A DNA stretch of 64,000 nucleotides from assembly GCA_014649575.1 (NCBI GenBank), contig BMTH01000007.1:62001-126000 (forward strand), written 5' to 3'. Of the stretch, positions 16,665 to 24,058 are shown piece after piece. Source of the stretch: Streptomyces griseoincarnatus (GTDB taxonomy: Bacteria > Actinomycetota > Actinomycetes > Streptomycetales > Streptomycetaceae). Numbering within the stretch: the stretch's first letter is position 1; each line of letters starts with the position of its first letter. Under the pieces are notes generated by a model. That model saw only the letters and a list, made by a program, of their open reading frames with translations, made no database searches and was not told the DNA's origin. Made by a program: the position numbers and the translations under genes.

Positions 16665-16925
16665 ATGAAACAGTGCACGCACGTCGAGGCGTTGCCGCAC
16701 CCGGAACCGGCCGCGCTCGATGAGACGTGTCCGGAGTGTCTGCGGGAGGGGACGGACCCGGTGCAGCTTCGCCTCTGCCTCACCTGCGGCCACGTCGGCT
16801 GCTGCGACTCCTCGCCGAACCGGCACGCGGCGCGGCACCACAGGGAAACCGGCCATCCCGTGATGCGGACCTTCGAGCCGGGTGAGGACTGGCGCTGGTG
16901 CTTCGTCGACCACGTACTGGTGTGA
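16665..16925 (+). CDS. UBP-type zinc-finger protein
   Basis: An 86-residue protein that is just one ZnF-UBP domain: C4 and H6, then CPEC, CLTCGHVGCC and the following histidines (NRHAARHH, ETGHPV) provide up to three zinc sites. In eukaryotes this fold reads free ubiquitin C-termini; bacterial single-domain versions have unknown roles, perhaps binding a C-terminal glycine or acting as a redox or zinc module. A TAATCT -10 (16652-16657) ends 7 nt before the ATG, so translation is probably leaderless. It is divergent from the antiporter. Confidence 0.85.
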   Translation: MKQCTHVEALPHPEPAALDETCPECLREGTDPVQLRLCLTCGHVGCCDSSPNRHAARHHRETGHPVMRTFEPGEDWRWCFVDHVLV

Positions 16926-16949
16926 CGTGGCGGGACCACGGTGCCGGAC

Positions 16950-16975
16950 GGTTCGACGGTCCGGCGCCTGGGTAC
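16950..16975 (+). promoter_or_regulatory. candidate sigma-H/B-type promoter of the sigH operon
   Basis: GGTTC (16950-16954), a 15-bp spacer, then GGGTAC (16970-16975), matching the GNNT-N14-16-GGGTAC/T pattern used by SigB/SigH-group sigma factors of Streptomyces. It lies about 210 bp upstream of the anti-sigma gene, so sigH may feed its own operon. BldD-dependent promoters known in S. coelicolor may also lie in 16980-17180; I could not place them. Confidence 0.5.
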
Positions 16976-17182
16976 GTCAATGCGGCGCGCGCTCTTCCCA
17001 TTTGGCCGTCGCAGACCCCTAGCCACGGAGCGTGTTCGCAGTTTTACTATGAGTGACAGCAACGGGTCGGGGTCCCGGCGACAGGACCGCCGGGAGCGCG
17101 ATAGCGTCACCGCTGAACCACGTAGCGCGTTGCCCGGGGGCGACACAGGCCCTGAAACGCTTGTACCACCTTGGAGGTGAGG

Positions 17183-17596
17183 GTGTCCCAGATCGCTGGC
17201 GAGCCCGCGACCCAGGACTTCGTGGAAGTCCGGCTGTCGGCCGCGGGGGCCTACCTGTCGGTGCTGCGTACGGCCACGGCCGGCCTCGCGGCCCGTTTGG
17301 ACTTCACCCTCGACGAGATCGAGGACCTGCGCATCGCGGTCGACGAGGCCTGCGCGATCCTGCTCCAGCAGGCCGTGCCGGGGTCGGTGCTCAGTTGCGT
17401 CTTCCGGCTCGTCGACGACTCGCTGGAGGTCACCGTCTCGGCGCCCACCACGGACGGCCACGCCCCCTCGCGGGACACCTTCGCCTGGACCGTGCTGTCC
17501 GCGCTCGCGGGCAAGGTCTCCTCCGCCGTGGACGAGGACAGAACCGTGTCGATCAGCCTCTACAAACAGCGCGGCGCGGGACCCGGGCCGGCGTGA
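17183..17596 (+). CDS. SigH anti-sigma factor, RsbW-like (PrsH/UshX/RshA)
   Basis: A 137-residue GHKL-type ATPase-like protein similar to RsbW/SpoIIAB. The region IEDLRIAVDEACAILLQQ occupies the N-box position, though the box is less canonical than in RsbW. It should bind SigH and hold it inactive, released by partner switching. The GTG at 17183 has GGAGG at ideal spacing; a TTG 12 bp upstream is unlikely. The stop codon overlaps a GTG that starts sigH (GTGA), so anti-sigma and sigma are made together. Confidence 0.87.
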   Translation: MSQIAGEPATQDFVEVRLSAAGAYLSVLRTATAGLAARLDFTLDEIEDLRIAVDEACAILLQQAVPGSVLSCVFRLVDDSLEVTVSAPTTDGHAPSRDTFAWTVLSALAGKVSSAVDEDRTVSISLYKQRGAGPGPA

Positions 17597-18726
17597 GGAG
17601 CGAGGACGGGCCGGTGCGGGACGAAGAACGCGGCACACGGGAGCTGCCGGCCGAGCGCGTGCCGGACGGTATCGACGGCATCCCCGAGCAGGCCCGGCCG
17701 CATCCGGAGGACGACTCCGCGAGGGGCGTCGGGCCGGGCGGCGGGCAGGCCGGCGGTGCCGTGCGGGACACGTCCGCGGCCGGGCCGGCCGCTCCTGGCG
17801 GGGAGGCCCCCGCCCTGGCCGAGCCGGTGGCGGGGGACGAGGCGAGCGCTCGGGGAAGGGCGACGGGCGGGACGATGAGCGAGCACGAGCGAGAGGCCGA
17901 GGAGCAGGCGGCGCCTGCCTCCGGCGCACGGAGCACACCGGGTGTGCCGGGCACGCACGCGCACCACGACCCGCAGGACCGCAGCGGGGCGCGCGCCCTC
18001 TTCCTCGAACTGCGCACGCTGGAGGACGGCACCCCCGAGTACGCGGAGCTGCGCAACCGGCTCGTGCGGATGCATCTGCCGCTCGTCGAGCACCTGGCGC
18101 GCCGTTTCCGCAACCGCGGCGAGCCGCTCGACGACCTCACGCAGGTCGCCACCATCGGACTGATCAAGTCCGTCGACCGCTTCGACCCGGAGCGGGGCGT
18201 GGAGTTCTCCACGTACGCCACCCCGACGGTCGTCGGTGAGATCAAGCGGCACTTCCGCGACAAGGGCTGGGCGGTGCGGGTGCCCCGGCGGCTCCAGGAG
18301 CTGCGGCTGGCGCTCACCACGGCCACGGCGGAGCTGTCCCAGCTGCACGGCCGCTCCCCCACGGTGCACGAGCTCGCCGAGAAGCTGGCGATCTCGGAGG
18401 AGGAGGTCCTGGAGGGCCTGGAGTCGGCGAACGCCTACTCCACGCTGTCCCTGGACGTCCCCGACACCGACGACGAGTCCCCGGCGGTCGCCGACACCCT
18501 CGGCGCGGAGGACGAGGCGCTGGAGGGCGTGGAGTACCGGGAATCGCTCAAGCCGCTGCTGGAGGACCTCCCGCCGCGCGAGAAGCGGATCCTGCTGCTG
18601 CGCTTCTTCGGCAACATGACCCAGTCGCAGATCGCGCAGGAGGTCGGCATCTCGCAGATGCACGTCTCCCGGCTGCTGGCCCGCACCCTGGCCCAGCTGC
18701 GGGAGAAGCTGCTCGTCGAGGAGTAG
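17593..18726 (+). CDS. sigH: stress-response sigma factor SigH with long N-terminal extension
   Basis: A SigB/F/G-group sigma factor. Region 2 (PLDDLTQVATIGLIKSVDRF, EFSTYATPTVVGEIKRHF), region 3, and region 4.2 (TQSQIAQEVGISQMHVSRLL) are complete. From the overlapping GTG at 17593 the product is 377 residues; about 110 acidic, glycine/proline-rich residues precede region 2. An internal in-frame ATG at 17875 (MSEHERE) gives a compact sigma of about 283 residues, and a GTG at 17614 is a third option. In S. coelicolor several SigH translation products are reported, so more than one start may be used. Role: osmotic stress and aerial development. Confidence 0.9.
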   Translation: MRSEDGPVRDEERGTRELPAERVPDGIDGIPEQARPHPEDDSARGVGPGGGQAGGAVRDTSAAGPAAPGGEAPALAEPVAGDEASARGRATGGTMSEHEREAEEQAAPASGARSTPGVPGTHAHHDPQDRSGARALFLELRTLEDGTPEYAELRNRLVRMHLPLVEHLARRFRNRGEPLDDLTQVATIGLIKSVDRFDPERGVEFSTYATPTVVGEIKRHFRDKGWAVRVPRRLQELRLALTTATAELSQLHGRSPTVHELAEKLAISEEEVLEGLESANAYSTLSLDVPDTDDESPAVADTLGAEDEALEGVEYRESLKPLLEDLPPREKRILLLRFFGNMTQSQIAQEVGISQMHVSRLLARTLAQLREKLLVEE

Positions 18727-18742
18727 GCGCCGGCGCGGCGCG

Positions 18743-19195
18743 TCACTGCGCGGCGTCGCCCGCGTTCCCTGGTCCGCGGATGCCGAGGGCCCGGGTGGTC
18801 TCCGCGTTGATCAGCAGCACCAGCGCGGTCACGGCGACGACGGCGAGCGCGATCCCGGCGGGGATGGCCACGCCGTCCGACGTCAGCATGTTGTAGGCGA
18901 CGGGCAGCGCCATGATCTGCGTGATGACGGCGGGCCCGCGGCTCCAGCTCCGCCGGGCGAACAGGCCCCGCGCGGCCAGCAGCGGCAGCAGCGCCAGCAC
19001 GATCAGCGTGACCCCGCCGGTGACGGACTGCTGCCGGTCGTCCGGCTCGCCCGCGAGACCGAGCACCAGCAGCCAGACGCCGCCGACCACCAGCGCGAGC
19101 CCCTCCAGCGCGGCGAGGACCGCGGCGTACGTCAGACGGCGCGGACGGGCGCCGGTGTCGTCGGGGCTGGTGGCGGGGGTCTGCTCGCTGCTCAC
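18743..19195 (-). CDS. integral membrane protein of unknown function
   Basis: A 150-residue protein with about four hydrophobic helices (AALEGLALVVGGVWLLVLGLA, VTLIVLALLPLLAARGLF, VITQIMALPVAYNML, IALAVVAVTALVLLI) after a polar N-terminus of about 25 residues and before a short C-terminal tail. No catalytic motif is seen. The GTG at 19195 has CAGGG just upstream; a longer reading frame exists but lacks an SD. It is convergent with sigH and divergent from the lipid kinase. It is a conserved-looking actinobacterial small membrane protein; function not recognised. Confidence 0.75.
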   Translation of the reverse strand: MSSEQTPATSPDDTGARPRRLTYAAVLAALEGLALVVGGVWLLVLGLAGEPDDRQQSVTGGVTLIVLALLPLLAARGLFARRSWSRGPAVITQIMALPVAYNMLTSDGVAIPAGIALAVVAVTALVLLINAETTRALGIRGPGNAGDAAQ

Positions 19196-19311
19196 CCCTG
19201 CAGGGTAGCCGCCGCCGGGGAGCCGTCCCGTGGCGAGGTTCACGCCCGAGCCGTCCACGGGGCGGGGCCTCGGTCTGGGCCGGGTACCGCTCAGTAGGTA
19301 CGCTGCACGTC

Positions 19312-20280
19312 ATGCGTGCACTTCTCGTGGTCAATCCGGCGGCAACCACCACCAGTGCGCGCACGCGCGACGTGCTGATCCACGCGCTCGCCAGTGAGAT
19401 GAAACTCGACGCGGTGACCACGGAGTACCGCGGTCACGCCCGGGACCTGGGCCGGCAGGCGGCGGAGAGCGGCGAGGTCGACCTGGTGGTCGCCCTGGGC
19501 GGCGACGGCACGGTGAACGAGGTCGTCAACGGCCTGCTGCACGCGGGGCCCGACCCGGAGCACCTGCCCGGTCTCGCCGTGGTCCCCGGCGGCTCCACCA
19601 ACGTCTTCGCCCGTGCCCTCGGTCTGCCCAACCAGCCCGTGGAGGCGACCGGCGCGCTGCTGGACGCGCTGCGCGAGGGCCGGGAGCGGACGGTGGGCCT
19701 GGGGCTGACCTCGGGCACGCCGGGCACCGAGGACGAGGCGGTGCCCGCCCGCTGGTTCACCTTCAACGCGGGGCTGGGCTTCGACGCCGGCGTGGTCGGC
19801 CGGGTGGAGCAGCAGCGGGAGCGCGGCCGGCGGTCGACGCACGCGCTGTACATGCGCCAGGTGGTGCGTCAGCTGCTGGGCGACCCGCACCGCCGCAACG
19901 GCGTGATCACACTGGACCTCGAGGGCGAGGAGCCGGTCGAGGACCTGGTGCTGTCCATAGTCTCGAACACCTCGCCGTGGACGTTCCTCGGCAACCGTCC
20001 GATCTACGCCTCGCCCCAGGCGTCGTTCGACACGGGACTCGATCTCTTCGGTCTCACCCGGATGTCCACGCCCGCGGTTGCCCGGTATGGCACGCAGTTG
20101 CTCACTTCGTCCCCGGAGCGCGGACCCCGCGGCAAGCACGCCGTGGTGCGGCACGATCTGACACGCTTCACCTTGCATTCGAAGGTGCCGCTGCCCCTTC
20201 AGATGGACGGTGACCACCTCGGGCTGCGTACCAGCGTGACGTTCACAGGCGTTCGCCGTGCACTGCGTGTGATTGTGTGA
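19312..20280 (+). CDS. diacylglycerol/lipid kinase family protein
   Basis: A 322-residue kinase of the DAGK/YegS/sphingosine-kinase fold. The nucleotide motif is VALGGDGTVNEVVNGLL, followed by VVPGGSTNVFARALGLP. It phosphorylates a lipid such as diacylglycerol, recycling it to phosphatidic acid; the exact lipid is unknown. The ATG at 19312 is the first start with family similarity. It sits upstream of wblE on the same strand, separated by a 317-bp regulatory gap, so it is probably a separate transcript. A GGGTAC at 19282-19287 could be a sigma-H-type -10. Confidence 0.88.
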   Translation: MRALLVVNPAATTTSARTRDVLIHALASEMKLDAVTTEYRGHARDLGRQAAESGEVDLVVALGGDGTVNEVVNGLLHAGPDPEHLPGLAVVPGGSTNVFARALGLPNQPVEATGALLDALREGRERTVGLGLTSGTPGTEDEAVPARWFTFNAGLGFDAGVVGRVEQQRERGRRSTHALYMRQVVRQLLGDPHRRNGVITLDLEGEEPVEDLVLSIVSNTSPWTFLGNRPIYASPQASFDTGLDLFGLTRMSTPAVARYGTQLLTSSPERGPRGKHAVVRHDLTRFTLHSKVPLPLQMDGDHLGLRTSVTFTGVRRALRVIV

Positions 20281-20597
20281 GCAGAAAGGGCCAAAGTCCT
20301 TTCAGTCGAACGTTTAGGCCAGGATCCACCCCATGGAAGTACGGCTGTGACCTAGTCGACACCGAAGAATCAAAAAAAACTTTCCGGAAGGGGTTGTATC
20401 CGCCGCCGAGGTTTGCGAGTCTCTTCTTGGCGATCGGGACGGCCCGCAACACCGGCCTCCACAGATCACCGGAACCCCTCTTCAAACTCAAGGACCACGC
20501 CAGGCACCCTGGCGTTCGGCCCTTCCCTTGTTGGGGGATTCGTGAAAGCGTTCACATTCACAAGCACCTGCAGTAATACCAAGGAGAGGTAGCAGCC
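20281..20597 (+). other. 317-bp untranslated region upstream of wblE
   Basis: No supported gene. The first 250 bp are much less GC-rich than the flanks, with an A8 tract at 20373-20380, and look like structured or protein-binding DNA rather than coding sequence. An in-frame 99-codon stretch exists but its third positions are not GC-biased. The wblE promoter and CRP-like site occupy the last 60 bp. Confidence 0.5.
20541..20579 (+). promoter_or_regulatory. wblE promoter with CRP-like palindrome
   Basis: TTCACA (20551-20556), 17 bp, then TAATAC (20574-20579) form a good housekeeping-type promoter about 20 bp before the wblE start. CGTGA-N6-TCACA at 20541-20556 matches the CRP consensus TGTGA-N6-TCACA in 9 of 10 positions and covers the -35 element. 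Confidence 0.6.
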
Positions 20598-20855
20598 ATG
20601 GACTGGCGTCACAACGCCGTTTGCCGCGAGGAAGACCCCGAGCTCTTCTTCCCCATCGGCAACACCGGTCCCGCGCTGCTGCAGATCGAGGAAGCCAAGG
20701 CCGTCTGCCGCCGCTGCCCGGTGATCGAGCAGTGCCTGCAGTGGGCGCTCGAGTCCGGTCAGGACTCCGGCGTCTGGGGTGGTCTCAGCGAGGACGAGCG
20801 TCGCGCGATGAAGCGCCGCGCTGCCCGCAACCGGGCGCGTCAGGCCTCCGCCTGA
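20598..20855 (+). CDS. wblE: WhiB-family iron-sulfur regulator WblE (WhiB1 orthologue)
   Basis: An 85-residue Wbl protein. The four [4Fe-4S] ligands are C9, C37, C40 and C46, at the same positions as in mycobacterial WhiB1; the G(V/I)WGG turn (GVWGGLSEDERR) and a basic C-terminal tail for DNA contact follow. Such proteins bind the domain 4 of the principal sigma factor and sense NO or O2. The ATG at 20598 has AAGGAGAGG upstream. Its neighbour on the other strand is a PdtaS-like kinase, the same pairing as whiB1-pdtaS in Mycobacterium. It is probably essential. Confidence 0.95.
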   Translation: MDWRHNAVCREEDPELFFPIGNTGPALLQIEEAKAVCRRCPVIEQCLQWALESGQDSGVWGGLSEDERRAMKRRAARNRARQASA

Positions 20856-21013
20856 CGACCCCGCCCCAGCAAACAGCCTGAGCTTGGCGGCGCGTGTGCG
20901 CCCGTCCGGATGATTCCGTGGACGGCGCGCACGCATCTCCCGCCCCGAGCCGCAGCGCGAAGTTCCCCCGACGCCCGTCCCGATCGGGCAGGGGAAGCGA
21001 GGAACGAGCATCA

Positions 21014-21040
21014 GCCCCGGACCATGGTCCGGGGTCTTTT
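21014..21040 (+). terminator. terminator between wblE and the sensor kinase
   Basis: A perfect 20-bp palindrome, CCCCGGACCATGGTCCGGGG (21015-21034), followed by TCTTTT, one of the few U-rich terminators in the window. It serves wblE and possibly the convergent kinase. Confidence 0.8.
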
Positions 21041-21106
21041 GCTGTTCCGGGGCCTGTCGCCGCCCCCAGGGGTGTGCGGGACCCGGAGCGCGCCGGGCCC
21101 CGGCGG

Positions 21107-22573
21107 TCAGGAGTCCGCCTGCACCGGGATGTCGAGGATCACCCGGGTCCCCCGCTCCGGCGCCGGGACCATGTCGAAGGTGCCGCCCAACTCCCCCTCC
21201 ACCAGCGTCCGTACGATCTGCAGGCCCAGGTTGCCCGCGGTGTGCGGGTCGAAGCCCTCGGGCAGGCCCACGCCGTCGTCCTGCACGGTGACCAGCAGGC
21301 GCGCCTCCCGCGAGGTGCCGCCGCGCACCGCGGACACCTCGACGGTTCCGGTCTCGCCCTCACGGAAGCCGTGCTCCAGGGCGTTCTGGAGCACCTCGGT
21401 CAGCACCATCGACAGCGGCGTGGCCACCTCGGCGTCGAGTATCCCGAAGCGGCCCGAGCGCCGGCCGGTGACCTTGCCCGGGGAGATCTCCGCGACCATG
21501 GCGAGCACCCGGTCGGCGATCTCGTCGAACTCCACGCGCTCGTCCAGGTTCTGGGACAGTGTCTCGTGGACGATGGCGATGGACCCGACCCGCCGCACGG
21601 CCTCCTCCAGCGCCGCCCGTCCGCGCTCCGACCCGATCCGGCGGGCCTGGAGCCGCAGCAGGGCGGCCACGGTCTGGAGGTTGTTCTTCACCCGGTGGTG
21701 GATCTCCCGGATGGTGGCGTCCTTGGTGATCAACTCGCGTTCGCGGCGGCGCAGTTCGGTCACGTCCCGGAGCAGCACCAGGGAGCCGATGCGGGTGCCC
21801 TTCGGCTTCAGCGGGATCGCGCGGAACTGGATGACGCCGTCGTCGGACTCGATCTCGAACTCGCGGGGCGCCCAACCGCTCGCGACCTTCGCCAGCGCCT
21901 CGTCCACCGGCCCGCGCGAGGGGGCCAGTTCGGCGGTGGTCCGCCCGAGGTGATGGCCCACCAGGTCCGCGGCCAGGCCGAGGCGGTGGTAGGCGGACAG
22001 GGCGTTGGGCGAGGCGTACTGGACGACGCCGTCGGCGTCGAGCCGGATCAGACCGTCACCGACGCGCGGCGAGGCGTCCATCTCCAGCTGCTGGTTGGCG
22101 AACGGGAAGGCGCCGGCCGCGATCATCTGGGCCAGGTCCGAGGCGCTCTGCAGGTACGTGAGCTCCAGCCGGCTGGGGGTGCGCACGGTGAGCAGGTTGG
22201 TGTTGCGCGCGATGACGCCGAGAACCCGTCCCTCGCGCCGTACCGGGATGGACTCGACGCGGACCGGGACCTCCTCGCGCCACTCCGGGTCGCCCTCGCG
22301 CACGATGCGGCCCTCGTCCAGGGCCGCGTCCAGCATGGGCCGGCGGCCGCGCGGGACCAGATGGCCGACCATGTCGTCCTGGTAGGAGGTCGGGCCGGTG
22401 TTGGGCCGCATCTGGGCGACGGAGACGTAGCGCGTGCCGTCGCGGGTGGGGACCCACAGGACCAGGTCGGCGAAGGAGAGGTCGGAGAGCAGCTGCCACT
22501 CCGAGACCAGCAGGTGGAGCCACTCGAGGTCGGTGTCGTCGAGGGCGGTGTGCTGGCGTACGAGTTCGTTCAT
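21107..22573 (-). CDS. PdtaS-like histidine kinase (GAF-PAS-HisKA_2-HATPase)
   Basis: A 488-residue soluble kinase: N-terminal GAF-like domain (about 1-150, SEWQLLSDLSFADLVLWVP), PAS domain (about 165-290), then a HisKA_2 domain with the phospho-acceptor in REIHHRVKNNLQTVAALLR and an ATPase domain (EVLQNALEHGF, DDGVGLPEGFD, GNLGLQIV). No membrane segment. It resembles mycobacterial PdtaS, whose partner PdtaR is an ANTAR RNA-binding regulator encoded elsewhere; no response regulator is adjacent here either. The ATG at 22573 aligns with the PdtaS start but has no SD; a GTG at 22582 is an alternative. Confidence 0.9.
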   Translation of the reverse strand: MNELVRQHTALDDTDLEWLHLLVSEWQLLSDLSFADLVLWVPTRDGTRYVSVAQMRPNTGPTSYQDDMVGHLVPRGRRPMLDAALDEGRIVREGDPEWREEVPVRVESIPVRREGRVLGVIARNTNLLTVRTPSRLELTYLQSASDLAQMIAAGAFPFANQQLEMDASPRVGDGLIRLDADGVVQYASPNALSAYHRLGLAADLVGHHLGRTTAELAPSRGPVDEALAKVASGWAPREFEIESDDGVIQFRAIPLKPKGTRIGSLVLLRDVTELRRRERELITKDATIREIHHRVKNNLQTVAALLRLQARRIGSERGRAALEEAVRRVGSIAIVHETLSQNLDERVEFDEIADRVLAMVAEISPGKVTGRRSGRFGILDAEVATPLSMVLTEVLQNALEHGFREGETGTVEVSAVRGGTSREARLLVTVQDDGVGLPEGFDPHTAGNLGLQIVRTLVEGELGGTFDMVPAPERGTRVILDIPVQADS

Positions 22574-22814
22574 GGAGGGCACGTCAGCGAGCGTACCTGT
22601 GTGTTTGTGACCCCTGGGAACACCCGCGGGCCGCGGCGCCTGGGAGGGACCCTCAACCCTCCCGGCACCGCAGCCCGGAGCAATATCGGCCGGTGGGGTG
22701 TGCGGTCCCGGTCGGCCGAAGGATGAGGAGCCGGGGCAGTCAGGGCAGAGAGCCTCGGATCCTCGGTCCGCCTTCCTGTGCGGGGAAGGCAGGTCTGTGT
22801 GTCCTGCTACGCAT

Positions 22815-22830
22815 TGTGGACTAGACCACT
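22815..22830. promoter_or_regulatory. DasR responsive element (dre), orphan position
   Basis: TGTGGACTAGACCACT matches the dre consensus ACTGGTCTAGACCAGT at 12 of 16 positions and keeps the CTAGACCA core. It lies 285 bp before nagB and 240 bp before the kinase, with no gene immediately downstream. Confidence 0.55.
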
Positions 22831-23038
22831 GCGCCTGTAAATGCGTCGTACGGCGTTCTTCGACGGTCGCCCCGCGCCCCTGGCGGACGCAGACGGGTCC
22901 ACCACGCAGCCTAACCCGACAGGGGTCCGCGCGGGGCCGGTCGGAGGCCACGATTTCCGGGCACCCGGGCACCGGGAGCGGTTTCGGGCCGGGTGCCCGT
23001 TCCGCCTCGGCGGCCGGGCGGGGCTCTGCTAGATTGAG

Positions 23039-23054
23039 ATTGGTCTAAACCACA
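23039..23054 (+). promoter_or_regulatory. DasR responsive element (dre) of nagB
   Basis: ATTGGTCTAAACCACA matches the dre consensus at 12 of 16 positions, with TGGTCT and ACCA conserved, 60 bp before the nagB start. It is the likely site of DasR repression, released by glucosamine-6-phosphate. Confidence 0.7.
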
Positions 23055-23114
23055 TGGCCCCGGCGTTGCGGGGCCCGTCCCAGTCGAGTCCACCGGAAGA
23101 TCGGCAGGCCCACC

Positions 23115-23900
23115 GTGGAAGTTGTCATCGTTGCGGACGCCAAGGCGGGAGGCGAGCTCGTCGCCGAGGCCATGGCGCGGCTGCTGCGGCACAAGCCCGA
23201 CGCCCTGCTCGGCGTGGCGACCGGCTCCACGCCGCTGCCCGTCTACGAGGCGCTGGCGGCGCAGGTCCGCGCCGGCGCCGTCGACACGTCCCGGGCGCGC
23301 GTGGCCCAGCTCGACGAGTACGTGGGGCTGCCCGCCGACCACCCCGAGTCCTACCGCTCGGTGCTCCGGCGCGAGGTCCTGGAGCCGCTCGGCATCCCGA
23401 TGGACGCCTTCCTGGGGCCGGACGGCACGGCCGAGGACGTGCAGGCCGCGTGCGAGCGCTACGACCGTGAGCTGGCGGAGGCGGGCGGCGTGGACCTCCA
23501 GCTGCTCGGCATCGGCACCGACGGGCACATCGGCTTCAACGAGCCGTGCTCCTCGCTCGCCTCGCGCACCCGGATCAAGACGCTGACCGAGCAGACGCGG
23601 GTGGACAACGCCCGCTTCTTCGACGGCGACATCGGCCAGGTGCCGCACCACGTCATCACCCAGGGCATCGGCACCATCCTGGAGGCCCGGCACCTGGTGC
23701 TGCTGGCCACCGGCGAGGGCAAGGCGGACGCGGTCGCCGCCACCGTCGAGGGCCCGGTCGCCGCGGTGTGCCCGGCGTCCGCGCTCCAGCTGCACCCGCA
23801 CGCCACCGTGGTGGTGGACGAGGCCGCCGCCTCCAAGCTGAAGCTCGCCGACTACTTCCGCCACACCTACGCCAACAAGCCGGAGTGGCAGGGCCTCTGA
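23115..23900 (+). CDS. nagB: glucosamine-6-phosphate deaminase
   Basis: A 261-residue enzyme converting glucosamine-6-phosphate to fructose-6-phosphate and ammonia, the last step of N-acetylglucosamine catabolism. Motifs: LGVATGSTPLPVYEAL, DEYVGLPADHPESYRSVL (catalytic Asp) and GIGTDGHIGFNEPCSS with the catalytic His. Its substrate is the effector of DasR, so enzyme and regulator are functionally tied. The GTG at 23115 is the only sensible start. It lies 158 bp upstream of dasR on the same strand, with dre sites before both genes. Confidence 0.95.
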   Translation: MEVVIVADAKAGGELVAEAMARLLRHKPDALLGVATGSTPLPVYEALAAQVRAGAVDTSRARVAQLDEYVGLPADHPESYRSVLRREVLEPLGIPMDAFLGPDGTAEDVQAACERYDRELAEAGGVDLQLLGIGTDGHIGFNEPCSSLASRTRIKTLTEQTRVDNARFFDGDIGQVPHHVITQGIGTILEARHLVLLATGEGKADAVAATVEGPVAAVCPASALQLHPHATVVVDEAAASKLKLADYFRHTYANKPEWQGL

Positions 23901-23908
23901 CCACCGCC

Positions 23909-23924
23909 CGTGGTCTGGACCATC
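23909..23924 (+). promoter_or_regulatory. DasR responsive element upstream of dasR
   Basis: CGTGGTCTGGACCATC (11 of 16 to the dre consensus, TGGTCT-GACCA core) in the 158-bp nagB-dasR gap, pointing to autoregulation. Confidence 0.6.
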
Positions 23925-24058
23925 ACTGGTCACAGGGGTATACAAAAGGGATCACGGAGCGCGCGAGGGGCCGTCCCCCGCCCGGAGCCGTGCCACGATG
24001 TCAGCCGCGGCCGACGGTCTGTCGGCCGCTTCGGCAGCCGGAGCCGGGAAGGCAGAGC

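Larger units (their letters stand above)
22574..23114. other. 541-bp gap between the sensor kinase and nagB
   Basis: No gene supported. It contains two DasR-type palindromes (22815-22830 and 23039-23054) and the promoters of the divergent kinase and nagB genes. Nothing else recognisable in 22850-23030. Confidence 0.5.

Noticed and set aside
20277..20576. A 99-codon plus-strand frame in the wblE upstream region
   Set aside because: Third codon positions are not GC-biased, it overlaps the lipid kinase stop and the wblE promoter, and it shows no protein family; treated as regulatory DNA.
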